Below are positions 34,192 through 42,746 of a DNA stretch of 64,000 bases, in pieces. Source of the DNA: Bacteroidales bacterium (lineage in GTDB: Bacteria; Bacteroidota; Bacteroidia; Bacteroidales; UBA932); assembly GCA_023227835.1 (NCBI GenBank), contig JALOCI010000009.1, forward strand, positions 14,293 to 78,292, read 5' to 3'. The translations under genes and the position numbers were made by a program. The notes beneath the pieces were generated by a model that saw only the letters and a program-made list of their open reading frames with translations, had not been told where the DNA came from and did no database searches. How positions within the stretch are numbered: the first letter of the stretch is position 1; the number at the start of each line of letters is the position of its first letter.

Positions 34192-34331
34192 CTACGAAAT
34201 TATTATTAACTTGCACAGATAAATGAGCGAGAGGAGCCACAAGTCAAGTGGTGATTGGTGTAACATGTTGTTTTATATTTTGTTGTTTCGATTATAATTT
34301 AGCCTAATATTAACCCAAAATATATTCTAAA

Positions 34332-37187
34332 GTGAAAAAATTTCTTGTTCTAATGTTTTTATCCATTTGGATAATCTCTCCTCAATTGCTTGCCCAGGGG
34401 CAACAGAAGTATACTCTTGAGGGGAAAGTTACTCTCTATGGTACAGACGAACCTATCCCTTACGTAAATGTGCTCATAAAGGAGCTTAACGTTTGGGGTA
34501 TTTCAGATGTAAATGGTGCATTCAAGATTACCGGCATAATACCGGGCACACACACACTTGAATCGAGTTCCCTCGGTTATCAGACTGTAAAGTATCCGAT
34601 AACTGTCAACAGGAACATAACAGACTTCAAAATCCAACTGAAAGAAGAAAACCTTACCCTTGACGATGTTGTTGTTACAGCAGTCCGAGGAGGTAGCATG
34701 AACTCTTCTTCAAAGGTTGAGAAAGCTGCAATTGAACACGTTCAGGCATCCAGCCTTGCTGATGTGATGCAATTAATGCCTGGTAATATTATCGCAAATC
34801 CGACCTTGACTTCCAGCAATAGTGTTACCATAAGGTCAATAGGAGACGCAGGCAGTTTAAACGGCCGGGGAGTCGGCCTGATGATAAACGGAGCTCCTAT
34901 TTCAAGCGATGCCTCAATGAGTCTTCCTGAGAATTCTACCGTTACTGCAAATACTATTGACTTTCGTAACTATTCAACTGATAATATTGAATCAGTAGAA
35001 GTTCTTAAAGGAGTTCTTTCGGCTGAATATGGCAATGTGACATCCGGAGCCATCCTTGTAACTACCAAGGCCGGTGTGACACCTTTCGATGTCAGAATCA
35101 AGGCTGATCCAAACACAAAAGCAATAGCCATAAGCAAAGGTTTTGCCGTAAGCGATAATGGAGGCAACATAAATATTGACCTTGACTACGCAAGAGCTTT
35201 CAAAAAATGGATATCTCCTGTCGATGTGTTTGACCGTACTACAATGGGGTTAACATATTCAAACACATTCAATAAAGAGAAGACACCGTTCAGATTTAAT
35301 GCCCGTATAAGTGGATATTTATCAGGAAATAATGTTGACACAGACCCTGACATATCAAAACTTGACTATTCCAGGAATCGGACAAAGAACCTTACATTAT
35401 CCCTATATGGTAACTGGCAGCTCAACAAATCTTGGATTTCTTCTTTAAACTACAATATTTCCGGAACGTATCAGAACAAAACAACTAAGAACTATACCGT
35501 TTCATCCAAGTTGCCTGTAGCAACCACAAATTCTTTAGTCGACGGCATTAGTGTGGGATATTTCACTGAAGCCTTTAACGAAGAGGATGAAAGAATTGAG
35601 GATATTCCAATATATTTTAATGCAAAACTTTCAGGAAATCTAAATAAAAAGATAGGTAATATTTTTTCCAAAACAGTATTGGGTACAGAGTTCAACACAC
35701 AAGGCAACAAGGGCCGCGGATACTATTATCTGAGCGGGACACCACAGTTTTTCAGGGAAAGACACTATTCTGACGTTCCATTCCTATCTGATCTCAGTGC
35801 ATTTCTTGAAGAAAAACTCACAATCCCGGTTTATAAGAAAACATCCCTGGAAGTTAGCGCAGGTGTGCGTGCAAACAAGATGATTATAGACGGGTATAAC
35901 TATGATCCAACTATCGAACCTCGTTTTAATGGAAAATATGTAATTGTCCCTGAGAGAAGAAGTGGTTCACTCAGATCCTTTGCTCTCCGTGGCGGATGGG
36001 GAATTCTTAAAAAACTTCCTTCAATCGGACAATTGTATCCGGATCCTTTATACAAAGATGAAACTCTCTTCCAATACAGGAATACTGCAACCGGAGAAAG
36101 CCTTGCACTAATACAGACAACCGTAATAGACAGTAAGCTTGATTACAATCTTAAACCGGCCAAGACAACAAATATGGAATTAGGTTTTGACTTCAACCTC
36201 TTTGGAATAACCGGTGAAATCACCTACTTTAATGAGAATCTGACAGATGGAATTACATCTAATTCAACATTTTTGTCTGAATCTTATGATTATTATAATA
36301 CCGTTACTTCGGCGACTGCTTCTCCAAAATATGAGAATGGAAGAGTGTATGTGAAGAATGCAAATGACGTTTATGAGGCCCTGGCATATTCTACAAAACG
36401 TCGTTTTAAATCTTATTCAAAACCGGACAATAGAGGACAAATAAAGAAATGGGGTGTTGAATATGACTTAAATTTAGGCAAGATTAAGGCAGTCAACACA
36501 TCTGTATTAGTTAACGGCGCTTACATAAGAAGTAAATACTCAACTCCGGGACTTGAATATCATTACTCTGGGTATGTTGACCCGATAGATCCTACAATAC
36601 TTGTTCCTTATGTAGCGATATATGAAAACGATGCGTCAGTTGAATTAGGTAGTGGAAATGAGAGGTTGTCGACAAATATAAACCTTGTGACAAACATCCC
36701 GTCAATCAGGATGGTTATTTCGCTCGTTACACAGTGTATCTGGCTTAATAACTCTTGGAACGAATTTGACGAAACCAAGATCTACAAACTTGATTCTAAC
36801 GGCAAACCTGTATATGGCGATTATAATAATCAGACTAATACTGAGGTTCTTTACAGAGATCCGGTATCATACATGGATATGGATGGTGTTATAAGACCAT
36901 TCAGTGATTACTGGACAACAAACGATCCAAACTTGAAAACTCGTCTTGCAACGCTGATTGAATCCCAGAACAGAAGCTACTGGTTCAAGAAAGCCGGTTA
37001 TAAACCATATTTTATGGCAAATATCCGCGTCACAAAAGAGATTGGAAAACTAGCCTCACTCTCTTTTTATGCAAACAACTTTACTAACTCAAGGCCGATT
37101 ATGAAGAATAAAGCCCGGCCGAATGCAACTGGAGGAAGAATGAATACTCCGATTTATTTTGGTGCAGAGTTAAAATTAACATTCTAA
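34332..37187 (+). CDS. TonB-dependent receptor with CarboxypepD_reg-like domain
   Basis: A 951-residue outer membrane receptor. The start is GTG 34332, followed by a signal peptide ending near LLAQ. A CarboxypepD_reg-like domain is at about 28-115 (EGKVTLYGTDEPIPYVNVLI), the TonB-box/plug region starts at DDVVVTAVRGGSM, and the plug ends with SVEVLKGVLSAEYGNVTSGA. The rest is a 22-strand-type barrel ending GAELKLTF with terminal Phe. It is followed by a DUF4876 lipoprotein and a DUF6850 barrel, the usual partners of this receptor subgroup in Bacteroidota. The substrate is not known; the family takes up metal complexes, vitamins or oligomers. Confidence 0.93.
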   Translation: MKKFLVLMFLSIWIISPQLLAQGQQKYTLEGKVTLYGTDEPIPYVNVLIKELNVWGISDVNGAFKITGIIPGTHTLESSSLGYQTVKYPITVNRNITDFKIQLKEENLTLDDVVVTAVRGGSMNSSSKVEKAAIEHVQASSLADVMQLMPGNIIANPTLTSSNSVTIRSIGDAGSLNGRGVGLMINGAPISSDASMSLPENSTVTANTIDFRNYSTDNIESVEVLKGVLSAEYGNVTSGAILVTTKAGVTPFDVRIKADPNTKAIAISKGFAVSDNGGNINIDLDYARAFKKWISPVDVFDRTTMGLTYSNTFNKEKTPFRFNARISGYLSGNNVDTDPDISKLDYSRNRTKNLTLSLYGNWQLNKSWISSLNYNISGTYQNKTTKNYTVSSKLPVATTNSLVDGISVGYFTEAFNEEDERIEDIPIYFNAKLSGNLNKKIGNIFSKTVLGTEFNTQGNKGRGYYYLSGTPQFFRERHYSDVPFLSDLSAFLEEKLTIPVYKKTSLEVSAGVRANKMIIDGYNYDPTIEPRFNGKYVIVPERRSGSLRSFALRGGWGILKKLPSIGQLYPDPLYKDETLFQYRNTATGESLALIQTTVIDSKLDYNLKPAKTTNMELGFDFNLFGITGEITYFNENLTDGITSNSTFLSESYDYYNTVTSATASPKYENGRVYVKNANDVYEALAYSTKRRFKSYSKPDNRGQIKKWGVEYDLNLGKIKAVNTSVLVNGAYIRSKYSTPGLEYHYSGYVDPIDPTILVPYVAIYENDASVELGSGNERLSTNINLVTNIPSIRMVISLVTQCIWLNNSWNEFDETKIYKLDSNGKPVYGDYNNQTNTEVLYRDPVSYMDMDGVIRPFSDYWTTNDPNLKTRLATLIESQNRSYWFKKAGYKPYFMANIRVTKEIGKLASLSFYANNFTNSRPIMKNKARPNATGGRMNTPIYFGAELKLTF

Positions 37188-37199
37188 TACTGAAGGAAA

Positions 37200-38432
37200 A
37201 TGAAAAATATAAGAGTATTAACTCTTCTAATAATATCCCTCAATCTTTGGGGGTGTTTGAAGGATTCGAAAATGGATCAATTCTCAGATGATGCTATCAG
37301 CTCAACTATCGCAGTTGAGGTTACCATGCCGGATGGCTACGACTCATATGAGACATCAAACCTGCTTGTTACTCTGAACGATCCAAGTACCGGACTTAAG
37401 TTTTCCGGAGAAACAGATGCTAACGGCGTTGCAACCATAAAGGTCGCTCCGGGTTCTTATTTTGCAACTGCAGAAACAAAACATTCCACAGGTAAGGTCA
37501 TGTATATATTCAACGGCACCTCTGATAAAATAAGAGTCACACCAAAAGATCCAAAACATGTAGAAGCAAAAGTCGCTCTTAATGTGTCAAAATCAGGTCA
37601 GTTGATAATTGCTGAGCTTTATTATGGAGGTTGCACCAATCCTGCTGACGGAAAATCTTACACAAGCAAAGATACATACATCAAAATATACAACAACTCT
37701 GAAGATGTTGCATACCTTGATTCCCTGTGTGTTGGTGTTGCAGATCCCTGGATAGCTCTTTCAAGTGGAAAGGCTTCTCCTTGGGTTAAAAACAATTCCA
37801 GTGAATTAAGGGACTCTGTTCCAAATTCTTTAATTGGCTGGATGTTTCCCGGCACAGGTACTGATCACCCGCTTCAACCGGGCGAATTTACAATAGTATG
37901 CCTGAATGGTATTAATCATACTCTGGTATGCTCAACTTCCATAAATTTAGCTGTTAATGGTTACTGGGCTATGTATGATCCAATCTTGACAAAATCCCAA
38001 ACTGTTCCGGAGCCTGGAGTAAACCTTATGTACGGTTTTTGGAAATGCGGGACATCAACTGCATATATAGTAGCACCTCAAGGTCCGGCAGTGTTCTTGT
38101 ACACTATGGGAGGCAAGACTCCGGCCCAATTCGTGGCAGACACTTATACATGGAAACCTGGTGCTTCTAATAGAAACTTTGACTGTCTAATGGTAGATAA
38201 AAATCTCGTAATTGATGGCGTTGAATGTCTTAGAAATACAACTGATACAAAGAGATTCAGACCTGAAATTGACAATGGATTCACAATGGTAGATGGAACC
38301 GGAACAGGACAAGCTGTACAGAGAAAGGTTGATGCAACAGCAACACTTGCAGCCGGAGGAAGAATTGTATACCAGGATACCAATAATTCATCAAATGACT
38401 TTGAGAAAAAGTCCGCACCATCACTGAAATAA
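37200..38432 (+). CDS. DUF4876 lipoprotein
   Basis: A 410-residue lipoprotein with lipobox LNLWGC (Cys near residue 19). A carboxypeptidase-regulatory-like beta domain is at about 35-125 (VTMPDGYDSYETSNLLVTLN; FSGETDANGVATIKVAPGSY). From about 135 the DUF4876 signature follows: SGQLIIAELYYGGCTNPADG, then YIKIYNNS and GVADPW. It lies 12 bases after the TonB receptor and is likely its surface partner. The molecular role of DUF4876 is not established. Confidence 0.88.
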   Translation: MKNIRVLTLLIISLNLWGCLKDSKMDQFSDDAISSTIAVEVTMPDGYDSYETSNLLVTLNDPSTGLKFSGETDANGVATIKVAPGSYFATAETKHSTGKVMYIFNGTSDKIRVTPKDPKHVEAKVALNVSKSGQLIIAELYYGGCTNPADGKSYTSKDTYIKIYNNSEDVAYLDSLCVGVADPWIALSSGKASPWVKNNSSELRDSVPNSLIGWMFPGTGTDHPLQPGEFTIVCLNGINHTLVCSTSINLAVNGYWAMYDPILTKSQTVPEPGVNLMYGFWKCGTSTAYIVAPQGPAVFLYTMGGKTPAQFVADTYTWKPGASNRNFDCLMVDKNLVIDGVECLRNTTDTKRFRPEIDNGFTMVDGTGTGQAVQRKVDATATLAAGGRIVYQDTNNSSNDFEKKSAPSLK

Positions 38433-38445
38433 ACTGAGATAAGAG

Positions 38446-40059
38446 ATGAAAAATAAAATAACATATTTGATAATAACTATTGTGGCAATAGGTATTCAAT
38501 CCGGCTCTCTGTTGGCACAGAAAAAATCCTCTGACAAGTGTGTCTATACTTTTGAAAGGTTGGAGAAGAGAGCCCCTTGGATTGTGTCTGAAAACGGTGC
38601 CGGTCTTGTATTCAACAATGCACTGAACTACTCTACTGTAGGTGCTTATTACGGTCTCCAGGACGGTGACTACAGAAATTACAACGAAGCTGGAAAATAT
38701 CAAACATTCGGACTCCAGACTAAATCATATGTAAAATCAAAGAAAGTCTATTTTTACGGCTCTTTTATCTATGATTACGGAGTAAAGAGTAATCAAGCCT
38801 GGCTTGGCACAATATATCCCGAGAGCACATTAAATCCAATCCTTGATTCTATTCCTGGAAAGGTTTTAAGAGAAGATTATATACTATCAGCCAAAGTCGG
38901 TTACCCAATTAACGATACTTGGTCTGTAGGAGGTGCGTTTGACTACCATACAGCAACCGGAGCCAAAAGAAGTGACGGTCGTAATGCAAACACATTTTCC
39001 CATTTTAAAGCTTCCCCGGGTATTACTTTCCATAAAGGAATTGTTACTTCCGGTCTTAATTTCAACTATCAACATGATGTTGAGGATGTGGTATACTCTT
39101 ACATAGGAGAAACAACCGGTAAGTACATCAAGTATATGGAAGGGTTGTTCTTCATGACAAGCTCCGGAATATCAAGTACAACAACATTAGACAGGAAGTA
39201 TAATACCGATATTTTCGGAGGTGCATTACAATTGGAAATCGGCGGAAAAAAACTCAGGTTATTTAATCAGATGAAAGTTGACTACAATAAAGAGAATGAC
39301 TTTGAGGATGGCCTTATTAAAAGATATGCAACCGTTGACGGGCTTAAATATCAATATGACGGTCTCATCTCGTACAGAAGCAAGAAGATTGATCATACTC
39401 TGGCATTAAACTTCGTCAGCAATGAGCAGTTCTCTTATAATGTTTCCAATATCTACGAGGAGATTGAGAATGAACCTGGTTGGTGGGCATTTTTTGAATA
39501 TGGCAAGACCCTTAGGTATATACAGACCATGCAACAATATGGAGCTGAATATAAAGGTTTTCTCAGAAGAGGTCACGGACTTGGCTGTTCTTTCGTTGGA
39601 ACATTAGGCGTAAACTATATTACTGTTGAAAAAGATTTCAAGATTTACCCTGCCTCATATCATCAAGATTACACAAATACTGAAGTATATGCGAAGCTTG
39701 ATAAAAACATCAGAGCTACAAAAAATGGATTTGTTGATGTCAATATTTCCGGGAACTATACAATTGGTGACGGCACAATGTTAGAATCAACAAACCCAAT
39801 AGTTACCGGGTCTCTAAGGCTTAATGAAGAAATTCTAAAAAGGGATTTTGCATATAGGACAGCCGACAGAGCTAATGTCGGTTTCGGTGTAAAATACTCA
39901 CATATCTTCAACCATGAAAAAGGACTCACTGCATACTTAGGTGCTAATTATGCTCATCAGTTCTTAGTAAATGACGGTGGTTTGGATGTTACTCTTGACG
40001 GAGTTCTTCCTGGAACATACAGGAACATGGTATCCGTTCAGATTGGTTTGAACTTCTAG
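38446..40059 (+). CDS. DUF6850 outer membrane beta-barrel protein
   Basis: A 537-residue protein with a signal peptide (ITYLIITIVAIGIQSGSLLA) and a long beta-barrel with alternating aromatic residues, ending NMVSVQIGLNF. The conserved block ALNYSTVGAYYGLQDGDYRN is characteristic of DUF6850 proteins, which sit beside DUF4876/TonB receptor genes. It is the last gene of the trio, closed by the strong terminator at 40079. Its function is unknown; a porin or receptor-assembly partner is possible. Confidence 0.85.
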   Translation: MKNKITYLIITIVAIGIQSGSLLAQKKSSDKCVYTFERLEKRAPWIVSENGAGLVFNNALNYSTVGAYYGLQDGDYRNYNEAGKYQTFGLQTKSYVKSKKVYFYGSFIYDYGVKSNQAWLGTIYPESTLNPILDSIPGKVLREDYILSAKVGYPINDTWSVGGAFDYHTATGAKRSDGRNANTFSHFKASPGITFHKGIVTSGLNFNYQHDVEDVVYSYIGETTGKYIKYMEGLFFMTSSGISSTTTLDRKYNTDIFGGALQLEIGGKKLRLFNQMKVDYNKENDFEDGLIKRYATVDGLKYQYDGLISYRSKKIDHTLALNFVSNEQFSYNVSNIYEEIENEPGWWAFFEYGKTLRYIQTMQQYGAEYKGFLRRGHGLGCSFVGTLGVNYITVEKDFKIYPASYHQDYTNTEVYAKLDKNIRATKNGFVDVNISGNYTIGDGTMLESTNPIVTGSLRLNEEILKRDFAYRTADRANVGFGVKYSHIFNHEKGLTAYLGANYAHQFLVNDGGLDVTLDGVLPGTYRNMVSVQIGLNF

Positions 40060-40078
40060 CAGTTAACCTGTGATATAT

Positions 40079-40113
40079 AAAAAGCATCTACGTTGATCCG
40101 TAGATGCTTTTTT
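40079..40113. terminator. Strong bidirectional terminator
   Basis: A perfect stem AAAGCATCTACG/CGTAGATGCTTT (12 pairs, extended by A-T pairs) with loop TTGATC is flanked by A and T runs. It can end transcription of the rightward DUF6850 gene and of the leftward dihydroorotate dehydrogenase-like gene. Confidence 0.93.
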
Positions 40114-40136
40114 ATTTAAACGACAGAACGAAATTG

Positions 40137-41114
40137 TTATTTCGCTCCGAAATTTTTCATAAACTGAACTCTTTCGAACTTTCTGGGATCTTCAATATTC
40201 GAATAGTTAAGAATGCCTTTAAAGTCCTTTAGTGTTTTAAACCCGTGCTTTTCCATGAAAATATGGATATCCTGATTAACATCAACAATAGCCTCCGCTC
40301 CTTTTTTGTATAAAGCTGTACACATCTGGACGGTCGTTGCACCGGCAAGAATCTGCTTTATGGCAGTCTCTCCTGAATGAATCCCCGTACTTGATGAAAG
40401 ATCTATGCCCGGAACAAGAGCAGATACAATTCCCATCCACCTCAACTCCCTCAATGCTTCCGACTCGTTTGAAAAAGCCTCTGCAGGTATAAGTTTTAAC
40501 CTGGCAATATCTATATCAGGAGTGTAGAATCGGTTAAACATAACAACTCCTTTTGCTCCGTAGGCTTTAAGATTATTTACAAATCCCGGAAGGTTCGTTA
40601 CATAGCCGGCTATCTTTACGGCTACAGGAATCTTTAACATCTTTGTTACTGTGCCTATAACGTCCAGATACTCTTTCTCCACATCAGACGAGCTTTTGTG
40701 AATATTTAAAGGCAAAGAGTAGATATTGAGCTCTATAGCATTTACACCCGTCTTTTCTATCTCCCTTGCATAAGAGACCCACTCGCCTTTTGAATAGCAG
40801 TTTATACTTGCTATAACCGGAATCGAAACCTTTGCCTTAATCTCTCTCAGAAGATTAAGATATTTCTCAATTGAATACTGACGCATATAGTGGTGAAGAT
40901 AATCGGCCGACTCAGGATAATCATTGCTGCGGGAATTGAGAAAATCCGCCTCATCTACTATCTGTTCCTCAAAAAGAGACTTCACTACAATCGCTCCCAC
41001 CCCGGCTCTTTCAAAGGATTCAATTTTATCCAGCTGCGTTGTCAGACCGGAACTTGCTGCTATTACAGGCGAGTTAAGGGTCAAACCCATATAATTAACC
41101 GAGATATTTGTCAT
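40137..41114 (-). CDS. Dihydroorotate dehydrogenase-like flavoprotein
   Basis: A 325-residue TIM-barrel protein of the dihydroorotate/dihydropyrimidine dehydrogenase fold: VNYMGLTLNSPVIAASSGLT at the start, substrate and FMN-site stretches AIVVKSLFEEQI and SINCYSKGEW, then IELNIYSLP, VAVKIAGYV and GVVMFNRFYTPDID, and the phosphate loop GIHSGETAIKQILAGATTVQ. True PyrD has a catalytic Ser or Cys in a conserved loop that is hard to place here, so it is best called PyrD-like, with the reaction open. It ends near the terminator at 40079 and starts 11 bases past glyS. Confidence 0.85.
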   Translation of the reverse strand: MTNISVNYMGLTLNSPVIAASSGLTTQLDKIESFERAGVGAIVVKSLFEEQIVDEADFLNSRSNDYPESADYLHHYMRQYSIEKYLNLLREIKAKVSIPVIASINCYSKGEWVSYAREIEKTGVNAIELNIYSLPLNIHKSSSDVEKEYLDVIGTVTKMLKIPVAVKIAGYVTNLPGFVNNLKAYGAKGVVMFNRFYTPDIDIARLKLIPAEAFSNESEALRELRWMGIVSALVPGIDLSSSTGIHSGETAIKQILAGATTVQMCTALYKKGAEAIVDVNQDIHIFMEKHGFKTLKDFKGILNYSNIEDPRKFERVQFMKNFGAK

Positions 41115-41125
41115 GATTTCAATTT

Positions 41126-42664
41126 TTAGATTTTTTCCAGAACATTTCTAAATCCAACCTTGTCCCCTACTATTTGTTTCAGTTCAAAAACAGGGATACG
41201 TTCTTGTTTCATTGTGTCTCTGTATCTTATTGTCACACAGTTGTCTTCAAGGCTCTGATGATCAATTGTTATACAGAAAGGGGTACCAATCGCATCCTGG
41301 CGGCGGTATCTCTTACCGATACTGTCTTTCTCATCATATTGGCAATTAAAGTCAATCTTCAGATCCTTCATTATCTCTCTTGCCATCTCAGGAAGACCAT
41401 CCTTTTTAACAAGAGGAAGAACGGCTAATTTGACAGGAGCAAGGAATGCCGGTAGTTTCAACACTACCCTATCCTCTCCGTCCTCAAGCTTCTCTTCACA
41501 GTAGCATGATGAGTAGATAGCCAGGAAGGTTCTGTCCAGACCAATTGAAGTCTCAATAACATACGGGATATAGCTCTCATTTGTCTCAGGATCGAAATAT
41601 TGCATTTTCCTTCCCGAAAACTTCTGGTGTTGACTCAGGTCAAAGTCTGTACGAGAGTGTATACCTTCAAGCTCCTTAAACCCGAAAGGAAAATCAAACT
41701 CTATATCTGTCGCTGCGTTTGCATAGTGCGCAAGCTTTTCATGATCGTGGAAACGATATTTTTCCTCCCCAAGGCCTATTGCCTTATGCCATTTAAGGCG
41801 GGTCTCCTTCCATTTGCGGAACCATTCAAGCTCTTCTCCAGGTCTTACAAAAAACTGCATCTCCATCTGTTCGAACTCTCTCATTCTGAAAATAAACTGC
41901 CTTGCAACAATCTCATTTCTGAATGCCTTTCCGATTTGAGCTATACCGAACGGTATTTTTAGCCTTGATGTTTTCTGTACATTGAGGAAATTCACAAATA
42001 TCCCCTGCGCTGTCTCCGGACGAAGATATATTGTGCCGGACTCGTCACTGACACTTCCAAGTTGCGTAGAAAACATGAGGTTAAACTGACGTACGTCGGT
42101 CCAGTTCCTGGTACCTGAGATAGGACAGACAATCTCACAATCTATAATCAACTGTTTTAGAGCATCCAGATCATTAGCCCTGAGAGCATCGTTCATCTTC
42201 TTTGAAACCTCTTCTGCTTTTGTCTTATTTCGTAGCACGTTAGGATTTGTGGCACGGAACTGAGCTTCATCAAAAGAGTCGCCGAATTTCTTTCGTCCCT
42301 TCTCGACCTCTTTGTCCATTTTTTCTTCCAGTTTTGCGATATAGTCTTCAAGAAGTACATCTGCACGGTATCTCTTCTTTGAATCCTTATTATCTATCAA
42401 TGGGTCATTGAAAGCTCCGACATGGCCGGAAGCCTCCCAAATCTTAGGGTGCATGAAAATCGCAGAATCGATTCCCACAATGTTTTCATTTAAACGGACC
42501 ATAGCATCCCACCAATACTTCTTGATATTGTTCTTCAACTCCGCTCCTAACTGTCCGTAATCATACACCGCGCTCAGACCGTCATAAATCTCGCTTGACT
42601 GGAAAATAAATCCATACTCTTTTGCATGAGCTATAAGGCTCTTAAATAACTCCTCCTGTGTCAT
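41126..42664 (-). CDS. glyS: Glycyl-tRNA synthetase (class II, single-subunit)
   Basis: GlyRS charges tRNA-Gly with glycine. Starting at ATG 42664 (MTQEELFKSLIAHAKEYGFI) it has 512 residues, the usual length of Bacteroidota alpha2 GlyRS; the frame extends upstream to 42820 without family likeness. Class II motifs include FNLMFSTQLG, RPETAQGIFVNF, and the motif-2 FRNEIVARQFIFRMREFEQMEM-type block, with the anticodon-binding domain at the end (LAPVKLAVLPLVKKDGLPEM). A -7 box, TATTTTTG, lies at 42692-42685 on the minus strand, with a leader of about 14 bases. Confidence 0.96.
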   Translation of the reverse strand: MTQEELFKSLIAHAKEYGFIFQSSEIYDGLSAVYDYGQLGAELKNNIKKYWWDAMVRLNENIVGIDSAIFMHPKIWEASGHVGAFNDPLIDNKDSKKRYRADVLLEDYIAKLEEKMDKEVEKGRKKFGDSFDEAQFRATNPNVLRNKTKAEEVSKKMNDALRANDLDALKQLIIDCEIVCPISGTRNWTDVRQFNLMFSTQLGSVSDESGTIYLRPETAQGIFVNFLNVQKTSRLKIPFGIAQIGKAFRNEIVARQFIFRMREFEQMEMQFFVRPGEELEWFRKWKETRLKWHKAIGLGEEKYRFHDHEKLAHYANAATDIEFDFPFGFKELEGIHSRTDFDLSQHQKFSGRKMQYFDPETNESYIPYVIETSIGLDRTFLAIYSSCYCEEKLEDGEDRVVLKLPAFLAPVKLAVLPLVKKDGLPEMAREIMKDLKIDFNCQYDEKDSIGKRYRRQDAIGTPFCITIDHQSLEDNCVTIRYRDTMKQERIPVFELKQIVGDKVGFRNVLEKI

Positions 42665-42746
42665 CTCATTAATTTTGTAACAGGCAAAAATAGTGCATTT
42701 CTGGGGATTTTTAATAATTTTGTCTTCATCCCTAAAAATATTATCA

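Noticed and set aside
34192..34331. Gap before the TonB receptor as a riboswitch
   Set aside because: Only a short CCAC/GTGG hairpin is seen; no known aptamer core and no clear promoter.
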